54,229 nucleotides of DNA. Origin: Brachyspira pilosicoli. GTDB taxonomy: Bacteria; Spirochaetota; Brachyspiria; Brachyspirales; Brachyspiraceae. The stretch is from positions 1 through 54,229 of the forward strand of contig NZ_SAXY01000074.1 in assembly GCF_008016535.1 (NCBI RefSeq). The letters run 5' to 3'. The notes under the pieces are model-generated. The model saw nothing but the letters and a program-made list of their open reading frames with translations, had not been told where the DNA came from and did not search any database. Position numbers and translations under genes: made by a program. This document shows, piece by piece, positions 23,132-30,982 of this stretch (positions within the stretch are counted from its first letter, which is position 1; each line of letters opens with the position of its first letter).

Positions 23132-25122
23132 TGTATGTTAAAGTCGTTTTTAACCTTCCTATAGATAAGGTACTTACATACAAAAAACCTGATGATATAA
23201 ATGATAGTTTGATAGGTTGTAGGGTTATAGCTCCTATAAGAAATAGAGGTACTAAGGGGATTGTAATAGAGGAAACTGATACACTTGACGGAGATTATAA
23301 AGTACTGCCTATCACAACTAGAATAGACCTTGAACCTATATGCTCTGAAAATGAATTTAATTTAGCTAAATGGATGAGCAGATATTATCATTCTTCCTAT
23401 GGTGAGGCACTATTTGCTGCTTTACCTGCTGGAAATCCTTCCAAAAAGAAAACTACGCCAAAACCTATAAAAGTAAAACAAAAGCCTTATTTAAAACTTA
23501 ATGATGAACAAGAAAATGTTTTAAATACAATATTAAAAAGTATAGAAGAGAAAAAAGCTAAAAGTTTTTTACTTCATGGTGTTACTGGAAGCGGTAAGAC
23601 AGAAGTTTATTTGCAGGCTATAAAAAGGGTAGTGGATTTAGGAAAACAGGCTATTGTAATACTTCCAGAAATATCCCTCACTCCTCAAACCATCAAAAGA
23701 TTTGCTGAAAGGTTTGAAGGGAAAATTGCTGTGCTTCACAGTAAATTATCTCCTACTGCTAAATATAGATATTGGCAGATGATAAGAAATAATGAGATAA
23801 AAATTGTGATAGGGGCAAGAAGTGCTATATTTTCTCCTACGCCTAATCTCGGTATTATAGTGATAGATGAAGAGCATGAAACTAGCTATAAGTCAAATGA
23901 AACTCCGAGATATCATGCAAGGCAAATTGCTTTCTATAGAAAAGAAAGAGAAAATGCTACGCTTATTTTGGGAAGTGCTACTCCTTCTCTTGAAAGCTAT
24001 TATCATGCTTTAAATGGCACTATAGAACTTCTCACTCTAACTAAAAGAGCATCATCAATTAATATGCCTGAAGTTAAGATTTTGGATTTAAAAAAAGAAA
24101 AGAGGGCTGATTCTTTTCCAATGCTTACCCAAACACTGGTGGAAGAGATTAATAAAAAACTAGAGCTTAAAGAGCAAATAATATTATTTTTAAACAGAAA
24201 AGGATATGCACCAGTGGTGAGCTGTTCTCATTGCGGAGTGGTATTGGAATGTCCTAATTGTTCTGTTTCGCTTACTTATCATAAAAAAAAGAATGTTGTT
24301 ATGTGCCATTACTGCGGTTATACTCAATTTGTAGAAGAGTTATGCGATAAATGTAATATTGGGCATTTTGAGAGAATTGGAACTGGTACAGAAAAAGTTG
24401 AGGAGAATCTTAATACTTTATTTCCAAATGCTGTTATAGAGAGAATGGACCAAGAAACTGTTGGCGGAACAAAAAAATATGAAGATATATTCAAAAGGTT
24501 TGCAGATAAACAAATAGATATTTTAATTGGCACTCAAATGATAGCTAAGGGGCTTGATTTTCCTAATGTTACTTTGGTTGGTGTTTTGCTTGCTGATATG
24601 TCGCTTCATATACCAGATTTTAGAAGTGCTGAGAGAACTTTTAATTTAATAACCCAAGTTGCTGGAAGAAGCGGAAGGGGTGATAAAAAAGGCGTTGTTT
24701 ATATTCAGGCATTTAATACTAATCATTATTCAATACTTTATGCCAAAGAGCATGATTATATTTCTTTTTACAATAGAGAAATAGAAAATAGAAAACATAC
24801 TACAGGACTTCCTTATCCTCCCTTCTTGAGGTTGGTGAGAATTGTTGTACGAGGGATAGATGAAAAAAAAGTATCAAGTGATGCTAATATTATAGCAGAT
24901 TTGGCTAGAACTCTTACATATAAATATACTGAAAAAGTGGAAATATTAGGTGCTACATCTTGCACTATGAGTAAGCTAAATAAATATTATAGATGGAATA
25001 TTTTAATAAAAACTACATCTCATTTACTTTTAAAAGAGTTTTTTGAAAGTTTAAATAAATCATTTATACCTCAAAAAGGCAACTATATAGAAATAGATAT
25101 AGACCCTGTTAATATGCTTTAA
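23131..25122 (+). CDS. priA: Primosomal protein N' (PriA helicase)
   Basis: This 663-aa superfamily 2 helicase restarts stalled replication forks. It has an N-terminal 3'-DNA-binding domain (residues 1-105), Walker A HGVTGSGKTEVYLQA, DEEH box (VIDEEHETSYKS), and eight zinc-binding cysteines (CSHCG, CPNC, CHYCG, CDKC). The helicase motifs ILIGTQMIAKGLDFPNVTLV and QVAGRSGRGDKKG follow. It is translationally coupled to the preceding gene (ATG overlaps TAA). The last 4 bases overlap the convergent gene at 25119. Confidence 0.96.
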   Translation: MYVKVVFNLPIDKVLTYKKPDDINDSLIGCRVIAPIRNRGTKGIVIEETDTLDGDYKVLPITTRIDLEPICSENEFNLAKWMSRYYHSSYGEALFAALPAGNPSKKKTTPKPIKVKQKPYLKLNDEQENVLNTILKSIEEKKAKSFLLHGVTGSGKTEVYLQAIKRVVDLGKQAIVILPEISLTPQTIKRFAERFEGKIAVLHSKLSPTAKYRYWQMIRNNEIKIVIGARSAIFSPTPNLGIIVIDEEHETSYKSNETPRYHARQIAFYRKERENATLILGSATPSLESYYHALNGTIELLTLTKRASSINMPEVKILDLKKEKRADSFPMLTQTLVEEINKKLELKEQIILFLNRKGYAPVVSCSHCGVVLECPNCSVSLTYHKKKNVVMCHYCGYTQFVEELCDKCNIGHFERIGTGTEKVEENLNTLFPNAVIERMDQETVGGTKKYEDIFKRFADKQIDILIGTQMIAKGLDFPNVTLVGVLLADMSLHIPDFRSAERTFNLITQVAGRSGRGDKKGVVYIQAFNTNHYSILYAKEHDYISFYNREIENRKHTTGLPYPPFLRLVRIVVRGIDEKKVSSDANIIADLARTLTYKYTEKVEILGATSCTMSKLNKYYRWNILIKTTSHLLLKEFFESLNKSFIPQKGNYIEIDIDPVNML

Positions 25123-25727
25123 ATATCTACATAAAACCTTAAAGCATTTCTTATTCTTGCATTTAATTCGTTTTGACCCACAGGTTTTTGTACATAATCG
25201 CAAGCTCCCTTTTCAAGTCCATTAACTACATCATCTTCATTATATTTTTTTGTGATTATAATAATAAGTGCCATTCTTAAACTTATTTCTTTTTTTATCT
25301 CATCTAATAAATAAAAATAATCCTTATCATCAGATAAATTAATATCCATTAGAATAATATCTGGAAGTATTTTTTTTAATTCATTTAATGGATTAGTTAA
25401 ATTAGATACTATAGAAACTTCATAATCATTTTTAAGCCATTGTAAATAGTTTTTTCTTGTAATTTCAATTGGCTCTATAATTGCTATTTTGTATTTAGAT
25501 ACTTTTCTTTTTAATTTTACTCTTTTCTCTCTTTTATTGAATGCTAAAAATACTTTTAAATCAGCATATCTAATTTTGTATCTTTTGCCCGGTGTGAGGT
25601 CTGCTTTAAGTCCATAATGTCTTACCCAATAATTTACAGTTGTTCTCGACACTCCTAATATCTTTGAAACGTCTATTGGGGAGAGTAAATCATCATCTTC
25701 ATATATAACATTTTTTTCTAAATCCAT
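25119..25727 (-). CDS. HTH-receiver protein with reversed domain order
   Basis: This 202-aa protein has an N-terminal MerR/excisionase-like helix-turn-helix (residues 13-62, LLSPIDVSKILGVSRTTVNYWVRHYGL) and a C-terminal receiver domain (78-200). The receiver has phospho-acceptor D128 (ILMDINL), T159 and K181 (VQKPVG). Normal response regulators have the receiver first. One acidic-pocket position near residue 85 reads IIEP, less canonical than DD. No histidine kinase is adjacent. It probably binds DNA and responds to phosphorylation or protein contact; target unknown. It converges on priA with a 4-base overlap. Confidence 0.8.
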   Translation of the reverse strand: MDLEKNVIYEDDDLLSPIDVSKILGVSRTTVNYWVRHYGLKADLTPGKRYKIRYADLKVFLAFNKREKRVKLKRKVSKYKIAIIEPIEITRKNYLQWLKNDYEVSIVSNLTNPLNELKKILPDIILMDINLSDDKDYFYLLDEIKKEISLRMALIIIITKKYNEDDVVNGLEKGACDYVQKPVGQNELNARIRNALRFYVDI

Positions 25728-25822
25728 TAAATTTCCTTTATTTTTAATAAATAATAAAAAAAATAGAATAATATATAGCTATATATTTGTCAATAAAGTA
25801 AATATACAGTTATATTTTAAAT

Positions 25823-26607
25823 TTAAAAAAATTTTCTAATATTTCCAATAAGATTTTTCACTTTTTCTAAAATATTATTATTATTTATAATATCTTCTAT
25901 GTCTTTATCAAAATTATCTGGCAATTTTTTACATAATTTTTTAGCGTAACTTATAAGTTTTTTCTCACCAACATGAAGCTCTTCATTTATAGCAAATAAT
26001 ATATCAAAATATGATGCTAATATAGCAGTTATTCTGTGATTAATACTAACAATATCATTTCTTTTTACTGCATTTTCTAATTGTTCGTAAAATGAAACTG
26101 ATTTTTTAGCATACATAACATTATAGTTTTTTTCTATTATATTATCTTTAAGTTTTTTAGGATAATCTTTATTTAATTCTTTTTGAAAATTTCTAAAGGA
26201 ATCATTACTCTCGTAAAGAATTTTAGAGTTTTTTATATTGTATAAAAATGCTGTAGTGTAGCCTATTTTTGAATTATAATTTCTCCACACATAGTTAATT
26301 TCATTTTCTATAAAAGAAATATCTCTATACATAAAATCTAAACATATATTATTTTCTTTTAGTATAATCTCATCTCCATGTTCAAAATAATTATTTTCTA
26401 TTTCATAATTCACTGAATATTTTTTTGCGAATTTCTCTCTCATTTCTATATTTATTTTATCTTTAGAATAAACATAAATATCATAATCTGACATATTATC
26501 GTTAATTAAACTAGTTTGAGAGCCAGCAAGAACTATAGCATCTACATTATTTTTTGTGTTGCATGTTCTATATAATCATTAATTATTGTTTCTATAGTAT
26601 TATTCAT
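25823..26607 (-). pseudogene. Nucleotidyltransferase-domain protein, frameshifted
   Basis: The 3' frame (25823-26494) encodes 223 residues starting SDYDIYVYSKDK, which lacks the start of a nucleotidyltransferase fold. Upstream, an ATG at 26607 starts MNNTIETIINDYIEHATQ and runs to a stop after an A-run (T6 on plus, 26550-26555). Adding one A joins it to NVDAIVLAGSQTSLINDN, giving the GS...DYD active-site motif and a protein of about 260 aa. The rest resembles DUF4037/aminoglycoside-nucleotidyltransferase-like proteins. The break is a one-base contraction of a homopolymer: a real mutation, reversible slippage or a sequencing error. Confidence 0.75.
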
Positions 26608-26707
26608 ATATAAATTAACCTAATAATGTTTTGTATATTATAATTTTTTAAAAAGTATGAGAAATGTATTATGAATTTTTTTTAATTTTTATTATTCAGA
26701 TTGTATA

Positions 26708-27743
26708 TGTCATGGAGCCATAGATATTGTACTTTTACTTGCTATAATATTTTTGATTCTTTCTTTGATTGTAATATAACCTAACGAAGAAATCAATCTT
26801 TGATTGTTATAAAAATGTGTATATTCTTTTAATTTTTCTCTCAATAATTCTACAGTTATATTTTTATTTAATCGTGAATAAAATTCTCTTTCGTCTATAC
26901 CGTGTACTCTTTCTACTACGCCATTGTATCTTGGTGTTGCTACAGGAATATATCTCCTCTCTAATTTATTTTTTAAGCAGTATTCATCAAAAATATTTAT
27001 TTTAGGAGTATTAATACAGCGGTATGTATATTCCATACCATTATCGGTCTGTATAGCTTGTATCTTAAAAGGTGAAGTTTTTAAGACATACTTTAAGAAA
27101 GATAAAGCACTATAAGGTGTTTTATCCTCATAGATTTGCCTCCAACTATAACGAGTAGCTAAATCTACAGCAGTGAACTGATAGACTGTTTTTCTGCCTA
27201 ATTTGATATATTTAGTATCTATTTGAACTATTTTGCCTTCTTTTTGTATTTTAGAGACAAATTTTCGTTTATCATATCGCTTCTTTTTCTTTTTTGTTTT
27301 ATATCTCCAAAGATTATTTCTTTTTAGTACATTCTCTATAGCTGTAACACCTATCTTAATGCCTTCACGATTTAAATATGCTTTAATATAATGTTTTCCC
27401 CTATACTCTTCAGTATAGAGTTTAATAATTAAATTAATAGCTTCTTGATTATTAAAGATATTTGGAGAAGTTTTCGGTCTAGTACTAAAATTAGCAACTG
27501 TTCCAGTATTTTTATATTTCTTAATCCAAGTATAAAAAGTAGATTTGGGTATTTCTTCTATCTTTAGAAATCTTTTAATATTTTTAGTTTCTAATGCTTC
27601 ATCCACTATAAATAATTTAAATTCTGTGCTATAATCTTTTTTCATAGTAGCATCCTTTTTATTTGTTTTATGTTCAAAATATTATAACAAGGATACTGCT
27701 TTTTTTATACTAAAAAATGTCCAATATCTCATACTCCTTAACA
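26708..27743 (-). mobile_element. Complete IS481-family element with 14-bp target duplication
   Basis: The ends are TGTCATGGAG (26708) and, reversed, TGTTAAGGAG (27743). They are imperfect inverted repeats of about 25-30 bp that share GGAG and AGATATTG blocks and have the family's TGT...ACA tips. The element is 1036 bp. Both flanks carry ATTCAGATTGTATA (26694-26707 and 27744-27757), a 14-bp target-site duplication, so the insertion is intact and comparatively recent. Confidence 0.92.
26710..27645 (-). CDS. IS481-family transposase
   Basis: This 311-aa protein has an N-terminal helix-turn-helix (KRFLKIEEIPKSTFYTWIKKY) and a second one near 90-115. An rve integrase core follows with D143 (VQIDTKYI), D201 (IQTDNGMEY) and E245 (NGVVERVHG), then a YNNQRLISSLGY end. 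It is intact. The stop codon lies 2 bases inside the element tip. The C-terminal 108 residues are identical to the copy at the left edge of the window. Confidence 0.93.
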   Translation of the reverse strand: MKKDYSTEFKLFIVDEALETKNIKRFLKIEEIPKSTFYTWIKKYKNTGTVANFSTRPKTSPNIFNNQEAINLIIKLYTEEYRGKHYIKAYLNREGIKIGVTAIENVLKRNNLWRYKTKKKKKRYDKRKFVSKIQKEGKIVQIDTKYIKLGRKTVYQFTAVDLATRYSWRQIYEDKTPYSALSFLKYVLKTSPFKIQAIQTDNGMEYTYRCINTPKINIFDEYCLKNKLERRYIPVATPRYNGVVERVHGIDEREFYSRLNKNITVELLREKLKEYTHFYNNQRLISSLGYITIKERIKNIIASKSTISMAP

Positions 27744-27953
27744 ATTCAGATTGTATACATATTGATTTATGATTTTGCATAACATATAATATTTTAACAA
27801 TGCTAAAAACTTACTAATTGGATAAAATAAATATATAAACACTAATAGAAAATATATAAATAAAATAATTTTTACTATATTTATAATATAGTTTTTATAA
27901 AATTAATTTACACACTTATAATAAATAAAAATAAATTATAAAGGCAAAATTAA
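27744..27953. other. Spacer between IS481 and the methyltransferase gene
   Basis: Apart from the target duplication copy (27744-27757) this is AT-rich DNA without a convincing open frame. A TATAAT-like box near 27915-27925 may serve the methyltransferase gene, but no good -35 box was found. Confidence 0.5.
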
Positions 27954-28865
27954 ATGTTAAATAATATGACCGAATCTAAAAATAAAAATTTAAATGAAAT
28001 CATTGAAGATACATTGTTTATAGATAGTAATAATCTAGATTATGAAAAATTAAATGATATAGATTGTGTATTTAAAGTTGATAATATATTAAATAATTTA
28101 TTTATATCTGACTGTGTAGACTTTATGAAAAAATTACCTGACAATTGCATAGATCTTACTATAACCTCTCCACCATATGATAATTTAAGATGCTATAATG
28201 GATATAGTTTTGATTTTGATTCTATAGCTTTAAATTTATATAGAATTACAAAAAAAGGTGGTGTTGTAGTATGGGTAGTTGGGGATAAAATAAATAAAGG
28301 AAGATCTTTAACTAGCTTTAGGCAAGCTTTATATTTTCAAGAAATAGGTTTTTTTATGCACGATGTTATGATATATGCAAAAAAAAATACTCCTTTTATG
28401 AGATCTAATGCTTATACTAATTGTTATGAATACATGTTTATACTTTCAAAAGGTAAACCAAAAACATTTAATCCAATAAAAGAAAAAACTGTTAGGAGTG
28501 GTTTTGAAAAACTTGTAGCAAATAAAAAATCTGATGGAGTGAATAAAAAAGTTTTAAAAGAGTTGAAAACAGAAAAGACTAAAAATAATATATGGTTTTA
28601 TGCTGTAGGATTTGGTGGTACTACAGCAGATAGAGAAGCTTTTAAACATCCTGCTGTATTTCCAGAGAAATTAGCAGAAGATCATATACTATCTTGGAGT
28701 AATGAAAACGATATTGTTTTTGATCCTATGTGTGGTAGTGGTACTACTTGTAAAATGGCATTGATAAACAAAAGAAATTATATTGGTGTTGATATAAGTG
28801 AAGATTATATAAAAATAGCTAAACAGAGATTAAATAAAGTCGAAAATAATCTCTATGAAAAGTAA
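27954..28865 (+). CDS. Type II DNA methyltransferase (beta class, N4-cytosine or N6-adenine)
   Basis: This 303-aa SAM-dependent methyltransferase has the catalytic motif TSPPY at about residues 70-74. The SAM-binding motif FDPMCGSGTT comes later, at about 256-265. Catalytic motif before SAM motif defines the beta group. The base specificity (m4C or m6A) cannot be read reliably. Residues 1-45 are a low-complexity Asn/Asp-rich extension. The last 11 bases overlap the endonuclease gene, so the two are a translationally coupled restriction-modification pair. Confidence 0.9.
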   Translation: MLNNMTESKNKNLNEIIEDTLFIDSNNLDYEKLNDIDCVFKVDNILNNLFISDCVDFMKKLPDNCIDLTITSPPYDNLRCYNGYSFDFDSIALNLYRITKKGGVVVWVVGDKINKGRSLTSFRQALYFQEIGFFMHDVMIYAKKNTPFMRSNAYTNCYEYMFILSKGKPKTFNPIKEKTVRSGFEKLVANKKSDGVNKKVLKELKTEKTKNNIWFYAVGFGGTTADREAFKHPAVFPEKLAEDHILSWSNENDIVFDPMCGSGTTCKMALINKRNYIGVDISEDYIKIAKQRLNKVENNLYEK

Positions 28866-29439
28866 AAATGTTTATTTAGTTAATACTAAATTAATAAAAT
28901 ATAATGGTATTAATATTCTACCTAATTCTGTAGCTAAGTTAATAAATTATGATTCAAATAATATTAATGTTTTATTTATTGGAAAGAATATAGTTTTAAA
29001 TATTCCAAGTAATTTTATGGAAGAAATTAATGTTAATAATACAGGCAAAGGATTTAGTAAGAAAATATGTAATATATGCCATATATTAAAAAATAATGAA
29101 GATTTTGAAATTAATCAAACAGATGCTAAAGGCATAAAAACTACTAGACCTTCATGTAGAATGTGTAGGAAAGATATAAATGGTACTCCTATGATGAAAG
29201 ATGAAGAAAAAAGAATGGAATCAATTAAGCCAGCTAAAAATAGTATATTTAAATGCCCAATATGTGAAAAAACTAGTATTGTTGGTGTAACTGCTAATTT
29301 AGTAAAGGATCATAATCATGTTACAGGTAAAGCTAGAGAATGGATATGTGATAGTTGTAATACAGGATTAGGTAGATTTAAGGATGATATTGAAATATTA
29401 AAAAGAGCAATAGATTATCTTAATAAAAATGACAATTAA
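28855..29439 (+). CDS. HNH (endonuclease VII/Hpy99I-like) restriction endonuclease
   Basis: This 194-aa protein has Cys pairs CNICH, CRMCR, CPICEK and CDSCN around the beta-beta-alpha-metal core DHNHVTGKAREWICDSCNTGLGRFKDD. This is the pattern of recombination-endonuclease-VII-like nucleases, which include the restriction enzyme Hpy99I. Overlap with a type II methyltransferase gene makes a restriction role likely. The N-terminal 60 residues (LVNTKLIKYNGINILPNS...) may hold DNA-recognition elements. Specificity is unknown. Confidence 0.85.
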   Translation: MKSKNVYLVNTKLIKYNGINILPNSVAKLINYDSNNINVLFIGKNIVLNIPSNFMEEINVNNTGKGFSKKICNICHILKNNEDFEINQTDAKGIKTTRPSCRMCRKDINGTPMMKDEEKRMESIKPAKNSIFKCPICEKTSIVGVTANLVKDHNHVTGKAREWICDSCNTGLGRFKDDIEILKRAIDYLNKNDN

Positions 29440-29443
29440 AATT

Positions 29444-29539
29444 TTATCTCTCTACATAAAAAATATCTTTTATAATTTCATTTGATCTCTCGAATGGAAA
29501 TTGCCAAGTATTTTTTAAATCTTCAATTGTATAATTCAT
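29444..29539 (-). CDS. Small ORF, 31 aa, with strong ribosome-binding site
   Basis: An ATG at 29539, preceded by GAGGGGG, opens a 31-codon frame (MNYTIEDLKNTWQ...) ending at TAA 29444-29446, just beyond the endonuclease stop. I do not recognise the peptide. It could be a real small protein or the 5' remnant of a gene replaced when the restriction-modification pair was acquired. It lies 13 bases downstream of the zinc-finger gene on the same strand. Confidence 0.45.
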   Translation of the reverse strand: MNYTIEDLKNTWQFPFERSNEIIKDIFYVER

Positions 29540-29552
29540 TAATCCCCCTCAA

Positions 29553-29807
29553 TTATAAAGCAGGTGCATGCTTACCTTTATTAGTACCATTAGGGTGTCT
29601 AGGACAATAACCATTAGTTAATGACTGCAAAGATTTGTTTTTAGTTCCGCAATACTTACAGAAATATTCCGACTTTTCTCCTCCCTCATAAAGTTTATGT
29701 TTTCCTTTATTTGTACCATTTGGATGCCTATGACAGTAACCGTTAGTAAGTGAAGCTATTGAAGAATATTTAGCTCCGCAGTATTCACAGTAAAAATTTT
29801 GAGACAT
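29553..29807 (-). CDS. Small protein with two tandem zinc-binding repeats
   Basis: This 84-aa protein is made of two near-identical units, each of the form YCxYCGxKxxSxxSLTNGYC followed by xRHPNGTNKGKH (residues about 6-37 and 48-80). Each unit has three Cys and two His, so each probably binds one zinc. I have no named function for it. The upstream site (AAGGAG) supports translation. Its position beside a restriction-modification pair suggests accessory DNA. Confidence 0.7.
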   Translation of the reverse strand: MSQNFYCEYCGAKYSSIASLTNGYCHRHPNGTNKGKHKLYEGGEKSEYFCKYCGTKNKSLQSLTNGYCPRHPNGTNKGKHAPAL

Positions 29808-29885
29808 AACGAACTCCTTTGCTTTTATGATAAATTAATTATATATTAAAGTTAAACTAAAACCACAATAATTTTTTATATAGTG

Positions 29886-29939
29886 TAAAAATAAAAGGCT
29901 TCACCTTAAAATTTTTTAAACCTTCAAGTAAAGCCTTTT
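29886..29939 (-). terminator. Terminator of the 29960 lipoprotein gene
   Basis: 29893-29907 pairs with 29925-29939 (about 13 pairs including G-U). On the minus strand it is followed by TTTTATTTTT. Confidence 0.75.
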
Positions 29940-29959
29940 AGTAAAAATATAATAGATTA

Positions 29960-30406
29960 TTATTTTTTATTACAAACTATATCCTTACCTATAGTATCAG
30001 GTACTACTGTATTTTTTGTAAATCTAACTGTTACAGAAGTATCAGTAAATTTTAAAGTACCTGATACCCTACCATCACCAGAATCAAAAGTATAATCAGC
30101 ACCAGAGCCATTTACAGTAGGTATATAAAATCCATCAAAACTACTAGGTGCAGTAGCATCATTAGCATCAGGACGTATAGCTAATTTTCCATCTTTTACT
30201 GATACCCATGCATATGCTGCCGTTAAAGTTGGACCATAACCCGAAGCATCAAAAGTTTTTGTTGATACATAAGTATTGCCGTTAAACTGCTCTATCCCTT
30301 TTGAATCATCAATAGTAGAACCCGTTTTGTCAGAATTGGAACAGCTTATTGAGAAGATGCCCACTAAAAATAGGCTTAAAAAGATTGTTAGAATTTTTTT
30401 ACTCAT
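29960..30406 (-). CDS. Small lipoprotein behind a pentanucleotide repeat
   Basis: This 148-aa protein has a signal peptide and lipobox FSISC, with lipidated Cys at residue 22. The short mature domain is beta-rich (GNTYVSTKTFDASGYG..., DGRVSGTLKFTDTSVTVRFTKN), lipocalin-like in flavour, with no recognised family. The start at 30406 has AAGGAG 7 bases upstream. The frame is open much further upstream (to a TTG at 30631 and past it into the repeat tract), but that segment would bury the signal peptide. The repeat lies about 300 bases upstream in the transcript leader. Confidence 0.8.
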   Translation of the reverse strand: MSKKILTIFLSLFLVGIFSISCSNSDKTGSTIDDSKGIEQFNGNTYVSTKTFDASGYGPTLTAAYAWVSVKDGKLAIRPDANDATAPSSFDGFYIPTVNGSGADYTFDSGDGRVSGTLKFTDTSVTVRFTKNTVVPDTIGKDIVCNKK

Positions 30407-30693
30407 AGTAAAACTCCTTAAAATTAATTTTATTATAAACATTCTTAAAAAATGTTTGCTCTCATATATTAGGGTTTCAAGCTCGCGTAAAATAAAGTCT
30501 ATATTCGTACTATTATTGTAATTCCGCACTCCCTCAAAAACTAGGGTTTTAAGCTCTTTTAAAATACTTTGATTAATAGTTGAAATTATTGAAATGTTAT
30601 TAAAAACTATATGATTAAAAAAATTGTGCAAAGAAAATATCGACTGAAAATAATATAAAATAGATAATAATAAATAATTTGAAAAGTTTAAAC
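30407..30693 (-). other. Long untranslated or leader segment upstream of the lipoprotein
   Basis: This segment has no gene with its own ribosome-binding site. It is open in the lipoprotein frame throughout. Two similar blocks (plus-strand TAGGGTTTCAAGCTC near 30470 and TAGGGTTTTAAGCTC near 30541, encoding LRELETLIYE and LKELKTLVFE) lie about 70 bases apart, an old internal duplication. Confidence 0.5.
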
Positions 30694-30801
30694 TTATCTC
30701 ATTGTCTTGTCTTGTCTTGTCTTGTCTTGTCTTGTCTTGTCTTGTCTTGTCTTGTCTTGTCTTGTCTTGTCTTGTCTTGTTAAGAAAATAAAGCTTTTCA
30801 T
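30694..30801 (-). CDS. Leader ORF containing the pentanucleotide repeat
   Basis: An ATG at 30801, within 2-3 bases of the predicted transcript start (so possibly leaderless), begins MKSFIFL, continues as five TRQDK units through the repeat and stops at TAA 30694-30696. With 14 or 17 repeat copies instead of 15, this frame would join the frame that stays open to the end of the lipoprotein gene. With 16 it would stop at once. Translation is inferred; there is no Shine-Dalgarno site. Confidence 0.35.
   Translation of the reverse strand: MKSFIFLTRQDKTRQDKTRQDKTRQDKTRQDKTMR
30706..30780 (-). repeat. Pentanucleotide tandem repeat (CTTGT)15
   Basis: Fifteen perfect CTTGT units on the plus strand (ACAAG on the transcript strand), preceded by a partial TTGT, lie between a strong minus-strand promoter and the lipoprotein gene. 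The 5-base unit shifts frame with each copy change. Confidence 0.98.
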
Positions 30802-30809
30802 ATAAAAAT

Positions 30810-30837
30810 ATTATACTTTAAATAATTATTTTGTCAA
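30810..30837 (-). promoter_or_regulatory. Strong promoter ahead of the pentanucleotide repeat
   Basis: On the minus strand TTGACA (30837-30832), a 16-nt spacer and TATAAT (30815-30810) are both consensus hexamers. The start would be near 30803, about 23 bases before the repeat. Confidence 0.8.
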
Positions 30838-30896
30838 TTTTTTATATGATTTTAATTGAAATTATTTATAAAATTTTATTAAATTAAAAATTAAAA

Positions 30897-30977
30897 CCGC
30901 ACGATTAATGAATTTATACATAAAATAAAAATGTTATTATTAATAAACTTATATTTTAAAACCAATTAAACGTGCGG
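30897..30977 (-). terminator. Long-loop hairpin terminator after the 30983 gene
   Basis: CCGCACGATTAAT (30897-30909) pairs with ATTAAACGTGCGG (30965-30977), one mismatch, across a 55-nt AT-rich loop. On the minus strand it is followed by TTTTAATTTTTAATTT. The long loop makes it atypical. Confidence 0.5.
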
Positions 30978-30982
30978 AGAAA

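Noticed and set aside
30407-30631. Long N-terminal extension of the 29960 lipoprotein from TTG 30631
   Set aside because: It would place about 75 residues before the signal peptide, and TTG 30631 has no ribosome-binding site; ATG 30406 has AAGGAG. The open frame is instead reported as part of the repeat-controlled leader idea.
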